This document shows, piece by piece, positions 11,239-23,304 of a DNA stretch of 64,000 nt; the stretch's first letter is position 1; every line of letters begins with the position of its first letter. This DNA comes from Bimastos eiseni (lineage: Eukaryota; Annelida; Clitellata; Crassiclitellata; Lumbricidae): NCBI GenBank assembly GCA_959347315.1, contig OY365812.1, positions 2,071,382 to 2,135,381 of the forward strand, given 5' to 3'. The notes below the pieces were generated by a model. It was not told the origin of the DNA. It made no database searches and saw nothing but the letters and a program-made list of their open reading frames with translations. The position numbers and the translations under genes are program-made.

Positions 11239-13888
11239 ATGACTGATAATCGACTTCAACGACTGACCGAATGTTGTATCTGCTTGAAAGAATTTATTGA
11301 GCCGAGGATACTGCCGTGCATTCACACGTTCTGTCTCGAATGTCTCAAACAAACAGTCGGTGCTGCAGGGAAGGAACCGGGAGATAGACTGCCGTGTCCC
11401 TTGTGCAGAAGAGAGTTTAACATTCCTGCAGAAGGAGCGAATGGACTGCAGAAGAATTTCTTCATGCAGCATCTCTTAGAAGTCACAGCCAATTTGCAGT
11501 CAATTGACTGTGATATCTGTAGAGATCTCAATGAGGGTAAGCAAAACACAATACCTGCTACGATGCGTTGTTTAGAATGCAGAGACTCATTGTGCGAAGT
11601 GTGCTCCAGGGCACACACGTTACAGAGACTGAGCAGAGGTCATCGCATTGTGAAAATCGGAAGTGAAGCTGAGGAAGAAATTATTAGGATGTATCCAACC
11701 AGGGGCTGTGCTGAGCATGACGGACGGCCACTTGACTATTACTGTCCACAGTGTAAAATTATCGTTTGCGTCTCGTGTGTCGTAGAGACCCACGCAACGC
11801 ATAGTTGCGTAGAGGTGGGTAAAGTTGAAAAGGAATTCCGCCAAGTTATTGAAAGAAACGCTTTTAAAATTTCGATCTACGCAAATGAGGTGTTACCTAA
11901 AATTAAAATTGTGGACAAGAGAAAGGAAAATATTCTCTTAAATTTAGCGGCTATAGAAAATGAAATTATGCAACGACAATATAAGCTGAAAGAAATGATA
12001 GATGACTGCACAAAGTCCCTACTGGAAGAATTATCTCTTTTAAAACAGAAGCACATCAAGGCTTGCGAAAACGAGAAGGAAGAAGTTGAACGCAGTCATA
12101 TCATCTTAAACAGTTTTGAGACATACTGTACTGAACTGAGATCGAGAGGATCGGCTAGCGACATTTGTAGCTGTGTTAATGAACTGATTAATAAAACGAA
12201 TGAGCTGGAAAGAGATCACGAGGCATTCATTGGTCGGCCACATCATTCAGTTCAAGTTTCTTTCAAACCTACAACTATATTAGAAATTGGAAATACGTTC
12301 AACAAGAACATAGTTGGAGGAATTCAAGGTAAAACTGGCTCTTCTGCGTTTGCTAAAACAACGTTTAAAATCATTTGATTTAATTTTATTAAATCTGTAT
12401 TTATAAAGTATTATTATGGCAGTGCTAAGGTATCAATCTTAGGCAACATTTTGACATGTATGATCTTATTGTTCTCCGCAACCTAGATTTTATATAATGA
12501 TCACTGATCTCACGGATTGATCGTCTGCATATATTGATCTGATAATGGTTTAATTTGGGTGATCCAAAGATTGATGCCTTCTGCGTTATATATACGGCCA
12601 ATTACACCGAAGTTTGATGATTAAAATCATCAGCGTAGCATAGGAATACTTCACATCATCAGTCGTCAAGTTATATCTTATCGGTCTATAAGTAATTGAA
12701 CTTAATCGAACAGAACTCAACTTTATTGATCACCGGTCGGTTCATGGTATGGCAGGCAATCAATTACTAGATTATCGAAGCCAGAGATAGAGAAAACTCT
12801 GACGTAATCATGTTGACCTCGATGTTTATAGATGATCATTGCCAATCAGTGCACATATTTATACCTCAAGGCTCTGTCTAAACTCTAAAGGCTTTTTATC
12901 AATGTATAACTATCTTAATAATCAAATGATGCCGACCAAATCAATCAAACTGCTTCAACTTTTGAATTAAACAGAAACTTTTTCACAAATGGAGAACTGT
13001 GCAGTTATCGCTGGTTTACATGATGGTCGTAACTCAGTGAAGGACGTCTACAAAATCAATCTCCACCGTTCACAAAAAATTTCAACTCGGCTTCAAATGC
13101 CAACAAAAGTGCACAATGGATCGACTGCCGCAGTTCAGTGTAACACCATATACGTTACAGGAATTGGAGAAAATTACGATGAGATATGGAACTATAATTC
13201 TCCTTCTGGGTGGTTGAAATGCGCTTCTTTAGTTCAAGGCCGAAGTCAACACTGTGCTGAGTTCACGGATGGAATATTGTACATCTGTGGAGGTTGGTGT
13301 TCCCATAATGGTCGCATTCTGAAAAGCGTTGAAGCCTACAACGCTGATACCAAAGAATGCAAAATCGTTGGAAAGCTGGTTTATTTTGTCGAGAGCTCTG
13401 GGAACTGTGTCCCGTTCAGGAGTTCACTCTACATCTTCGGTGGATCAGATAAGAATGACAATGCTCTGAATCAAGTTCAAGCGTACGATACAACGCAGAA
13501 CATTTGCACTCTACTCTCAAAACCAATGCCGCGCAGCTGTAGATTGATGGGGGCTTTACTTTTGGAGACTTCTGTCATCTTACTTGGATGTGATACTTGT
13601 TTTATATTTAACTTTGAGACGGAATCGTGGCAAGAAAGGAAACAGTTTAAAACCGACGTTGTTCACTTTGGCTTGGCACTTGAGAATGAACGCATTTATG
13701 TTATTGGAGGGGGAATGAGTAAAGTTGATGATGCTGGTAACTGCTCTTGGAAATGCAGAAACGATGTAAGGTATGTCCCAGTTAATAAAGTCATTAACGA
13801 TAAACCAATTGAATGGAGATCATATGCAAAGCTGGAAAGATCAGTCCTGGTACATTGCTCTGGAAAAATGTTATTCCTGGCAGAATGA
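11239..13888 (+). CDS. TRIM-type RING/B-box/coiled-coil protein fused to a kelch propeller
   Basis: Exon 1 is 11239-12328 and exon 2 is 12975-13888. The donor ATTCAAG|GTAAAA and the acceptor AATTAAACAG| join in phase 1, giving 667 residues. The RING finger uses C12, C15, C27, H29, C32, C35, C53 and C56, so an E3 ubiquitin ligase role is expected. B-box 1 starts at C91-x2-C94. B-box 2 has C157, H160, C169, C172, C177, C180, H185 and H188, all intact. A coiled coil follows at about 190-320. Exon 2 gives five or six kelch-like blades with GG motifs (YICGGW, YIFGGS, YVIGGG), likely the substrate-binding module. The start MTDNRLQRLTECC aligns with the starts of the two related genes. Read without splicing, exon 1 stops at 12378, 50 bases into the intron. 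The fusion rests on phase and frame match, so transcript proof would settle it. Kelch is not among the usual C-terminal domains of human TRIM proteins. Confidence 0.78.
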
Positions 13889-14804
13889 GAAACCAGCTTA
13901 CAAATTATAAACGCGCAAAATAAAGCACAATAGACAAAAACGGGCAGATAAACGCGCACAGAAAAATATGAGCAATGATTACAACCCGAGAAACACGAGA
14001 AAGACAAAAGCGAGCGGCTGTAAAATATAACTCATCGTCTGTTTTGATCTATGGCTACAGTCAAGACCTACGTAATGAAGATCGCGAGGTTTTGTTCTGG
14101 ATTCATATCCAGAGACATCCAGATCAATCAACAATGGCATAGACGTCTGTAGACTTTAATTCCAACATATGGAACAGTTCCATTAGAGATTTAATTGCGA
14201 GGGACAGCTATAGCCTTAGCATATTAAATGTGTGTGTGTGTATGTGTGTATGATTCAATATAACAGTATTTCGTTTGTTTTTGGCTAGACTCAAGCAATA
14301 TGTATGAAGAATATTACACTGTTAACGTTTCCGGTATATTTTGCAGGAAGATAAGAAAAACGCTAAAGGGAAGTCGCTATATAATCAAAGGTCGTAACAT
14401 ATGATTGCTATGATATCATTGTAATGTAATGGCTAATTTATATAGGTCACTTTATATAGGTTTATATCGTCACTCGATATCAGAGGCGCTCACGTCTCAA
14501 CAGAAAGCTTAACGAAGAACAGGAAAGTCTTCAGATATGACATATAGCCTACATGTATATCTTTCTGATACCTTAACCTAACGATATCACGTATTAAATT
14601 TCTCTGCGGGATCTAATGATTCGCTGATTCCTGCTGAGTAATTAGTCAGTACATGTAGTCTATTTAGATAACAGATGCCGTCAACTTGTCTGTTCGTCTA
14701 CCCAACGAACATCACAACTCGATAGAAAATAATCGTGACCTCGAAGAAGTCCATTATACAATTGCTCTCCGTGTGTTGTATTTTGTATTTACATACACTC
14801 TTTA

Positions 14805-15130
14805 ATGCATTTACATATTTCTATAGCGCCACTCCCAGTACGACCTAAGCAGAGGCGCTTAACCCCTTTGGGAAAAGAAAAGTCTTAAGAATGCTGTTAG
14901 AAGCAGATGCATCCCGACTAATAATCAAAAAGCGAGTCAGAAAGGGCATATCATTCCAAAGCAAAGGACTAAAAGACGCACAAGCATGATGTTGGGCGAG
15001 AGTCGTCTGAGTCCGAATTACCAAGAGATCATGTTGATCTAAGGAACGAAGAGGGAGACGAGAGGCATCCGAAAGAGGACGACGGATAACATCTTATAAA
15101 GATAGAGTAGAGTCTGATGGAATGAAAGGA
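14805..15130 (-). mobile_element. L2-like LINE 3' fragment
   Basis: The minus strand encodes a C-terminal piece with SFSPLLWNDMPF and ILKTFLFPKG, typical of the end of L2-type ORF2, followed by the 3' motif GTGGCGCTATAGAAAT. It is truncated and interrupted by another repeat to its right. Confidence 0.65.
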
Positions 15131-15139
15131 TAATCAGAG

Positions 15140-15290
15140 GCGGCTAACTAGCCTGACAAGGGGGACACCCAATGAGAGGAGTAGGAAAGGTGGAGGGACT
15201 AACGTATAAATTGTCCCCTCTCTGTAAAAAATGTGGGCGGACTTGTCCCCTCGACCCACCGGGGATCGCTGCCTCTGAGGATAAGAACTT
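15140..15290 (-). repeat. Dispersed repeat, inverted copy of 9060-9190
   Basis: Reverse complement matches 9060-9190 block by block (see that entry). It appears inserted next to an L2-like tail. Confidence 0.6.
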
Positions 15291-15359
15291 CAAATACTCG
15301 GACTGATTACTGATGAACATGGATAGCGATGGAAATTAGCATATGCAAACCAATAATAT

Positions 15360-15490
15360 AATATTCACTATTTTATTAAAATAGTAATACCGATAATTGC
15401 ACTAATTATAATAATAACAATGATAATAATTGTGATATTACTGATTATATTAATGATGATAATGATTATGACAATAAAAATAATTTTTGT
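15360..15490. repeat. AAT/ATT-rich low-complexity DNA
   Basis: Degenerate ATA/AAT triplets; the minus-strand frame 15368-15610, Ile-rich, is an artefact of it. Confidence 0.7.
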
Positions 15491-16080
15491 CCAATTTGAA
15501 ACAGATGTAGGCCTATGATTACAAAGGGATCCTTCAATAACCGACCACTCACAGTTATTGACCGCGTGCGACTTTACCGCGAGCAGGCCTATACGAGATG
15601 CACAACACAATTATAATATAGAAATTAAAATATATTTTAAGGCAAAGTAAACTAAATATATACAAATATATAGTTCATCTAACGTCTTGTACATTGTTCT
15701 TCGTGAAAAAGTGTACAACTACATGTAGACTTGTAAAGATAAGTTATAGGCGATGCCGTGAAGATATTCACACACTGGACGATTAAATTAGTCAGCGATG
15801 ATAGCTTTGATTCGGTCCGCGGAGTGTTGGTGGACTTTTCGGCTCGCAGCAGGTTGCTGACCAACGACGTACTGTTCAATTGTCTGCTCATTCATGTAAT
15901 ACTCTTTCTGTAGACCCTCGATGAACTTTCAGATGGAGCCCACTGAAGCCTTTGTGTCATCCTTCGATAGCGTTGTTGGTCTTGGGTAGGTGATTTACAA
16001 CAGCTTCATAATAATTCCACAATGAACGAGAGTGTGTTAAGTTGGTGGCCAATTAAGTATGCCTCTATAAGTGACGAAAT

Positions 16081-16150
16081 GCGCGGTTATGATCGGCGCG
16101 GTAATGAGTCACGCGCGGTTATTGGCCGCGCGGTATACTGTGCGCGCTGT
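16081..16150 (+). repeat. GCGCGGT short tandem repeat, CpG-rich
   Basis: Four imperfect units of about 16-18 bp start with GCGCGGT(T)A (16081, 16096, 16113, 16128), in an otherwise AT-rich stretch. Confidence 0.6.
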
Positions 16151-16192
16151 AATTGAAGCTAACTGATTACAAACAACGAGCGAATAATGAAA

Positions 16193-16240
16193 AGTTATTT
16201 ACTGGGAGTCGAACTTAACTGTCGGTAGCCATGACAGGGT
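16193..16240 (-). mobile_element. SINE tail fragment
   Basis: Contains GGGAGTCGAACTTAACTGTCGGTAGCCAT, in pieces matching the reversed SINE tail seen near 43080. Only the tail is present. Confidence 0.35.
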
Positions 16241-16245
16241 GTAGG

Positions 16246-16392
16246 ACAAAACCCCTCTGACAAAACCCCTCTGACAAAACCCCTCTGACAAAACCCCTCT
16301 GACAAAACCCCTCTGACAAAACCCCTCTGACATAAACCCTCTGACATAATCCCTCTGTTTTAGGCAGGACATAAACCCCTCTGACAAACCCC
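16246..16392 (+). repeat. 14-bp minisatellite ACAAAACCCCTCTG
   Basis: Six near-perfect units followed by degenerate ones (ACATAAACCCTCTG, ACATAATCCCTCTG). The Gly/Phe/Cys-rich minus-strand frames here are artefacts. Confidence 0.9.
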
Positions 16393-16854
16393 CCATCTTG
16401 CCCAACAAGATTCTGCAATTAGAAGCCATACCATAATAACTGACACTACTAAGAAAGTCTGCACAACATTACAAGTGACACTCAGTACAACTATTAGTCT
16501 AACTCAGAGGCGTCCAGATAGGCTAGGTTGATAATGTTCTCTGCCCAGAGTCAATTGCAACACACGACGTTGATGCAATGGAAGACTTATTATTATTAGT
16601 CTGCATTTTTCTCACAAGATAGTGTAGGCCTACATGTAGGTAGGCCTATTAAAAGAACTAGTGAATAAAGTACGTTGTCATAATACCTCTACTGCGAACG
16701 CCCATGCATAAGTGTCTAAACGCCTTCTGACGTCTAAATTCTAAGATTCCTTACATATCACATAGGCACATTTTTTCGCACATCGAGTTGATTTAGGTAG
16801 GCCTACTTTGATTTCGAAAGAATGGTGTAAACATGTGAGGTAACAAGAGCCCAA

Positions 16855-17105
16855 AATGCACTCCATTCGGCATCAAATACTCAGAATTTCGCAAGCTCCC
16901 AGACCCCGCTGGGAGAGCTTGCGACGCTCCCACAGACCAGCAGTTGCTAAGGTGGCTGACAAATGTGTGATGCGGATGTCTGCAAAGGGGGGGGGGGTGA
17001 GTCGTATACGGCCATATGCGGACAAGGAAGGGGTGTCAAAAAGTAGGGATATTTTGCGGACGTCCTTTATGGACGACCCCTTTGTCCATCCAGCGTCTAG
17101 TTAAA
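16855..17105 (+). repeat. Hairpin-bearing repeat-like segment
   Basis: Contains an interrupted palindrome at 16889-16922 (CGCAAGCTCCCAG, spacer, CTGGGAGAGCTTGCG) followed by a GC-rich stretch, a G9 run at 16986 and the sequence GACGTCC...GGACGACCCC. Composition differs from the flanks, which suggests an inserted repeat of unknown family. Confidence 0.4.
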
Positions 17106-18140
17106 CAGAATCTTCTCATCGATCCAGCTCCTAGTTAAGCATATTTGTTTTTATCATTTAAGCGTGATTCTATTCATCAGCCTAGCTTCCATTTATAAAC
17201 AATTTACGATGCTAGAATACATGTTTTAAACAACGGAAATAATTTACGAAGCTAATAGTAAGCTTAAATGTTTACTGGCTATTTGTTTAGTATATATTCG
17301 AGTATTCTATTCTAATACACTGGACAAATAAATCTAAGGAAAGTCCCTTACATTAAATTTGTAATTTCTTATGAGTTTCAGTGATTAACACGAATATTAC
17401 AATGAAATCAAGTAATTGGCTATAATTTCGAAGAAATGAGATAATGTTTTTATGACGTACACATACATATTACATGTAACAATGAAGTGCCGCTTCCTTT
17501 GATAAAGTCAAATTTGAAGTGGAACGATATGAAATTTCCAATTACAAAATTACAATCTAACTTTGACTCATATTAGTGATCGCGGTAATAAAGGGCGGAA
17601 ATGGTCTAGCTATAGGCCTAAGTTAGACAATAAATTATATCTCGCCTTGTGCCACATGTGTAGTACCGATAAATAGTATTATTTTGAGAAAATGGAATCT
17701 TTATTGTTGGGCTGTGTATTCATTTTGGAAAGGCACATTTGTTTGAAATTTCTTTCAAGATGTAAACATTTATTCTTGTAAAGCACATACAGTGTGATGA
17801 TTGATGAAGATAACGATTTTGATTATGAATGTGGGTTTGCTAGCCTTGCAGGCTGGCTTAGGTTACAGCAACAACCACCTCCACCAACAACACTGATACT
17901 GCTATCGACAAGACTACCACGACTACAAAATTTATACTGCCACTACTAGGCCTACCAGTAGTAATACTGCTATTATTACTCATACTACCGGTACTACTAC
18001 GAATAATAACTAGAAGCATCTCCACTACATAACATCTGCATCTCCGACACTGGGGTTCCGGCAGTTTCTTTGTGATGCCAGTCCCAAGCTCAAATGAAGG
18101 AGGATGTCGATCCTAATCATGTTGAATACGAAATGGCGTC
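17106..18140. other. Spacer, nothing recognised
   Basis: AT-rich DNA with triplet low complexity (CCACCA, ACTACT) at 17870-18020. No gene. Confidence 0.4.
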
Positions 18141-18144
18141 GTTA

Positions 18145-18640
18145 AATCGTAATCGTAATCTCCAAATTTCTAAAGCGCCACTTGAAAGCTAAGCGCAGCT
18201 TATTCACGAGCGCTGCGTCAAATCGAAAAGGCTGTCCAAAGGATAGTCCGTGGGAGGTCAGAGTCCGGTTTCCAGGATGTCAGCAGTGAGGCAGAGTAGC
18301 TGATAAGGAGAGTGTCGTTTTGTTCGAGGAATGACAGATGGAATGTCAAGTAAGGAGTCTGGGTAAGAGTTCTTGAAGGTGAGACTTAAGCTTAGGATGG
18401 AAACTTGGAAAGTCCGAGGTGGGATGGTTAGAGGAGACAGGGACAGATGATGTTGCATGACGGGAAGTGATGATGGAGGAAAGCCCGGAATTCAGGAGGA
18501 ATGTCGTGCCAGAGATGCGGTGCGGCTCTGGATATGGCCCGATTGGAAGCTACTTGAAATGAGATGTGGAGCTTGAGATAAGATGTGGATGTTAAGAGAT
18601 GAGATGTTAAAGAGTTACTAGCAAAGCGAAACCCCACTTG
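18145..18640 (-). mobile_element. LINE-like 3' fragment (RAAPHLWHDIPPEFR)
   Basis: The minus strand encodes SNRAISRAAPHLWHDIPPEF at about 18480-18540, the pattern 'S.P.LWN.LP.ELR' found near the C-terminus of L2/CR1-like ORF2 proteins, followed 3' by a GCGCT motif near 18180-18210. Frames are broken. A related piece lies at 47280-47355. Confidence 0.5.
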
Positions 18641-20129
18641 AGACGTGGATGGCGAAGTGTATACAACGGAAGACTATTTGTCTGAATTTCTTGGAGAAAG
18701 GAGAAGTCAATGAACACTTGATTTATAAAATGGAAATGTATATAACTGAAAGATGTTTCAGTAAGTTCTTTCGGAATAGCTGCACTCATTTAAAATCACA
18801 GGACATTTGAAGAATATGAGGAAGAGGAAGAGAGGATGAATGAACAGTTTGACGTGGAATAGTTGTAGCACGTTGATTACAGTAGATGAGAAATCGAAAC
18901 ACTACTGTTGTTGGGAGGTCATTCAGGAACTGATCTTACAGGACAGTGTATGCGTATTGCAAAGCATTAATAAGCAATTGAGAACTTATATAAGTGTCCA
19001 ATACTGCTCTGACAAGTGGGAGTAACTCGAGGAAGCTGATGATGCTTGAATCTCATATAATTGAAACACAATCAGCTCCTTAGATAAGCGTTTGCTAATA
19101 GGCTCTCGATCGGTAGCGTAATAATGACGTAAACAAGACTGATAGGCTACACAGACAGTTTAGAGAATGTCATCAAAAGGCTGAGGCATCGTACAATGGA
19201 AACGTTCCAAGAATCCTTTCACCATCTTCCAAATAGGCAAAGTGAACATTCATACCTATTAGCTGAGGTGTTTTTTCTTAAAGGGCCCTATAGATGGATA
19301 CACAACATTTATTGCGAAATGGAAATTGAACAAAAGTAATAGTCTTATGCGTCATCATTGCGCCCGCGAGAGGCAAATCGCGAATAAACTTTACAAAGGG
19401 ACGCTTTTCAGTTACTGTATTATTTCATTATTATTAATCTGAAATATGAAAAGATTTCTCTATTTATAATGTCCATTATTAGTCCGATGAAGCGCAGGAA
19501 ACCAGTCTAAGCAGACGTAAACAACAACAACTCAGCCAGTGGTTGCTATGACGCAATATTAATAATTAAGATAGAACGTAGACACAACAGTCGTATCGTT
19601 TAGCAACGCCATTTTAAATAAGAAACTGCTGCGCTATAAAGTAGGTAAATTTGACTGATTCAGCCTCAGTAATAATGGTTGCTTAACTAATCATCTTGAT
19701 TTCGAGTGGGTCCAGTGAAGTTCCAATACAGGGATGTTTTGTAATATTTACGTGTGCCGATGTCGTAGGTTACCACCTATGCCCTATTTGCGCTGGCTAT
19801 AACCGTGTTTATCAAAACATGCACAAAAGCAAGAGCAAATCAGTTGAGGTTTAGAAGGAGTCGAAGAACAGTTTGAAGTGAAAACCTTTAAGGCTAAGTT
19901 ATCTTAGAAGATAGACCTATGAACGGATCAGCTTCATTTTCCACAAAATAACTTCTATCGAGATATTAAAATTGAAAGTAAAAGTGAAGCATTGGATTAA
20001 TATTCAAATCGCATTTTGCTGAATTGATTGAATCGTAGCAACTGAAACAAAAATTTAGTCGTGGCTGTAAATAATTATAGCTGTTGAAACATAATATTAT
20101 GCTTTCAGATAGCATATGAACTACTAAGG
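18641..20129. other. Spacer upstream of second TRIM gene
   Basis: No exon recognised. The segment 20020-20120, just upstream of the start codon, is duplicated at 22186-22290 in front of the TRIM pseudogene, so it probably belongs to the gene's 5' region. Confidence 0.45.
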
Positions 20130-21263
20130 ATGACGGAAGCTTTGTATCAACTGCAGAAACTGACGGAATGCTGTATATGTCTAAAAGAATTCACTGATCC
20201 TAGGATGCTACCATGCATTCACACGTTCTGTCTTGGATGCTTAAAGCAAGAATCATCCCAGACAAACACGGAGGAAAGGCGTGAGCCCTCTGGAAAGACT
20301 GTGGCCTGTCCATTGTGCAGGAAAGTGTTCACTATTCCAGTGGAAGGTTTGGATAGACTCCAGAAGAACTTCTTCATGGAACATCTCATGGAAATCGCAA
20401 AAAATATGCAACTCAGTAGCATGTCATTCATTGCTTGTGACATATGCAAAGATTTCTACGAGGGCGATGAAAAGATAAAAGATGCCAAAATGCGTTGCTT
20501 AGATTGTAGGGACAACTTTTGCGATCTTTGTGCGAAAGCACATACATTGCACAAAGGATGTTCTAGCGTTATAAAAATTGGAAGTGAAACTGAAGATGAT
20601 ATGAGGAGAATTTATCCAACCAGGAACTGCAATCTTCATTATCAAAAGCCGTTAGATAACTTTTGCCCACAGTGGAAGAAAATCTTTTGTGTCTCTTGTG
20701 TGTTCGAAAATCATGCGTCACATGGATGTAAAGATGTAAACACAGTTGAAGAAAAATTCCGTAAAGTTATTGAAAAGAATGCTTCACAGATTTCTACATG
20801 CGCAAATGAGATGTTGCCAATGAGTAAAAGCGTAGAAAACAGAAAAGAAAATATTCTCTTAATGTTGTCAACGGTAGAGACTAAAATTCAGCAAAGACAT
20901 TTGGAGCTGAAAGAAATGATAGACAACCACCAAAGGACCCTATTGATGGAATTGTCTCTGATAAAGAAGAAACATGTCAAGGATTGTGAGGTTGAGAAGG
21001 AAGAAATTGAACGCATTCATACAATTTTAAAAAGTTTTGAGACTTATTGCAATGAGCTAATATCAAAGGGATCTGCTAGCGACGTCTGCAGCTGTGTGAA
21101 TGAACTGATTACGAGAACAAGTGAGTTGATAAATGATCATGTAGAATTCATTGATCGTCCACATAGGCCTACACCAGTCGAAGTTTTTTTTACGGCTATA
21201 ACAATTGCTGAAGAAAATATTGTTGGTCGCATTCAAGGTAAAGATTATTTTTTGCCAACTTGA
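20130..21263 (+). CDS. TRIM-type RING/B-box/coiled-coil protein
   Basis: The 377-residue frame starts MTEALYQLQKLTECC, like its neighbours. The RING (C-x2-C, C-x-H-x2-C-x2-C, CPLC) is intact and longer in its loop. B-box 1 (CDIC...CLDC...CDLCAKAH) is present. In B-box 2 the fourth zinc ligand is lost: CPQC of the first gene reads CPQW here (TGG at 20673-20675), which may weaken zinc binding. A coiled coil follows (about 190-320). The last six codons lie beyond a donor ATTCAAG|GTAAAG (exon end 21237, phase 1) at the same place as in the TRIM-kelch gene, so the real transcript probably splices onward. No matching kelch or USP exon was found on this strand before 23.6 kb, where a gene on the other strand begins. 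The gene may have lost its effector exon, use the short read-through form, or splice to an exon I cannot recognise. Confidence 0.75.
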   Translation: MTEALYQLQKLTECCICLKEFTDPRMLPCIHTFCLGCLKQESSQTNTEERREPSGKTVACPLCRKVFTIPVEGLDRLQKNFFMEHLMEIAKNMQLSSMSFIACDICKDFYEGDEKIKDAKMRCLDCRDNFCDLCAKAHTLHKGCSSVIKIGSETEDDMRRIYPTRNCNLHYQKPLDNFCPQWKKIFCVSCVFENHASHGCKDVNTVEEKFRKVIEKNASQISTCANEMLPMSKSVENRKENILLMLSTVETKIQQRHLELKEMIDNHQRTLLMELSLIKKKHVKDCEVEKEEIERIHTILKSFETYCNELISKGSASDVCSCVNELITRTSELINDHVEFIDRPHRPTPVEVFFTAITIAEENIVGRIQGKDYFLPT

Positions 21264-22185
21264 TTGCGCATTTGATATTTCTTCTTGTGCAACATTAAAG
21301 GTCGTATGGCTCATTGAAAAGACTACAGCTTTCAATCCTAGACAACATTTTGTCCATGTACATATATTTTATTTCATTATACAATTTCAACATATGCACC
21401 CGCTGATCTTTTCATCTGGTACTTTCAAACTCCTCATGTACGGATAATCTTCCTTCAATTGTGAAAGTTTATTACTTTCAAGCGTCGCAGTAAAGAGCAA
21501 CTGCTATTGTGTGTCACAATGCTGGCTCTCGGATAAAAGCAAAAGGGTCCATTATAAATGAATTTTCAGCTGTTTCTTTTAGCCTACATAGATCAACATT
21601 TCTAAATTTAATGATATGAAGTCAACGAATAACTGCATTATATTAAGTGAGACTAATGGTTTTTTGAGCTAGTCGACTAGATTCACAAACTAATTCGATG
21701 ATCTTTATATCTGTGATAATCTGTTCAGGCCAACCTGGGTATGGAAAATCAATGCAGACATTTCCCCATTTGATTAAAAGTCTCTCAGAACCGGATGAAC
21801 TGCTCAGCCTTATCAAAATCTAAGTTGTTGGGACATTGCAACTGATTAGTTTGAACGTTCGCGATATGGAAATCAAAAAGGTCTAGGGGTCCGTGCCTCC
21901 TACAATGAGACAGTTACTATGTCCGTACTTGTATACTCGGTGTAGGCTCTATACCTTTCAAATTTGAGAAGTGCGTTATCAAACTACAGTTGTGTTGTAT
22001 TGAATAAGTTCTGGAGATAAAATTACGGATAATAAGTGTGTATTTTAGCGAATTTTATTTTTGCCCGTTTAGTTTTCGTGTATTTTAGCGTATTTTAATT
22101 ATTTTATCTGAATAGACGCCCAACTTGACCTGGCTTTTGTGTGGAGCTGAACAATTTAGTTGTTTTGTAATGCAGCGCATTTTAT
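21264..22185. other. Spacer or intron after second TRIM exon
   Basis: AT-rich. I looked for a kelch-like, SPRY-like, NHL-like or USP-like exon and saw none. Confidence 0.4.
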
Positions 22186-22540
22186 TGAATTGGTTGAATC
22201 GTAGCACCCGAAAATAAAATTTGGTGATGGCCATGACTGATTATTGCCGTAGAGACATAATATTGTGCTCTCAGATTGCATATCAACAAATCAGAAAAGT
22301 GTTTACCATTTCAGTGAAAGACGGGCGGACTCAAGAAAAACGTCTTCCTGAAACACCTGCTGGATATCACAACATCTGTGTAACTCAGTAGGGTGACATC
22401 CGTTGCTTTCCTTGTGATATGTAAAAACTCTATCATGGAGAGGAAAAGACAAAGGATGCCAAAGTGCGTTGCTTAGACTGCAGCGACAACTTCCGCTAAA
22501 ATTTGTTGCAAAAGCACATACTTTGCATAAGACAAATTCT
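22186..22540 (+). pseudogene. Decayed TRIM copy derived from the second TRIM gene
   Basis: 22186-22290 copies the 5' flank of the second TRIM gene (20022-20115: GAATCGTAGCA, CATAATATT, CTCAGATTGCATAT). The start codon and first RING half are deleted; the match resumes with AAAGTGTTTACCATTTC, the codons for KVFTIPVEG, and runs through the B-box 1 region (GATGCCAAAGTGCGTTGC, AGACTGCAGCGACAACTT, AAAGCACATACTTTGCAT). Stops and frameshifts are present throughout, so it is not functional. Confidence 0.8.
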
Positions 22541-23304
22541 TGTTAGAGGCAATTCTATTTAAGCGACAGACAAATAGATGATCGTTTGGGAATAAAACAA
22601 GCGAGAGCATTACCTGCGCTGTGATCATTTCAATTGTTAATGAGTAACTTGTTTAAAACGAATTTACAGAAGCTATTTTGGCAACTGATGATTAAAGAGT
22701 CTCATAGTTTGCTGACCGGTTGATATCTTAACTCAAAGCCGCAGTGTTTAAGCAGTGCAGTTTTACCTCCCTCTACAGTTTTTTTTATAGTTTTTCCTCC
22801 GACCGATCCCTCTGAGCCTAATGTAACCATCCAGCCTCGCATCCAATTTACACCCTATTGCTCTCTGTTCGTCTCATCAGCTGTCCACTTTCTTTCGTCC
22901 ATTGTCAGATAGCCTCTTTCCGGTCAGGAATATGAATTTTCCTCTGCTCTCTCACTTCACCGAGTCCATCCTTAGTTTACACCTTCCATTCCTTCCAATT
23001 GCTCTCCTTGTCAAATGACTCTCTTCGCTTTCGTCTCCATCGTACTGCAATATCTGATTAAAGCGATTAGAAAAGCTGCTTGCAAAGGAATCAGCTTGGT
23101 CCGTCGTTTAACGTTCATACATATATCACTTCATCTGAATTAACCTTTGATTCTACTTGTCGATCCATGCACATACCTTTTCCATTGCAGATGCAAGGTC
23201 ATATGCTGACTGGTTGAAGCATGTCCACGGCCTGCATCTCGCTATATATAGCCTATACAGTCAACTACCTATGTGGAAATGTGACCTGAATTTTGTTTAT
23301 GAAT

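Noticed and set aside
12329..12378. C-terminal end KTGSSAFAKTTFKII of the first TRIM exon
   Set aside because: Lies after a good phase-1 donor conserved in the second TRIM gene, and splicing leads in frame to kelch; treated as intron.
16246..16392. CRISPR-like direct repeats
   Set aside because: The 14-bp units are contiguous without unique spacers, in a eukaryotic context; a minisatellite.
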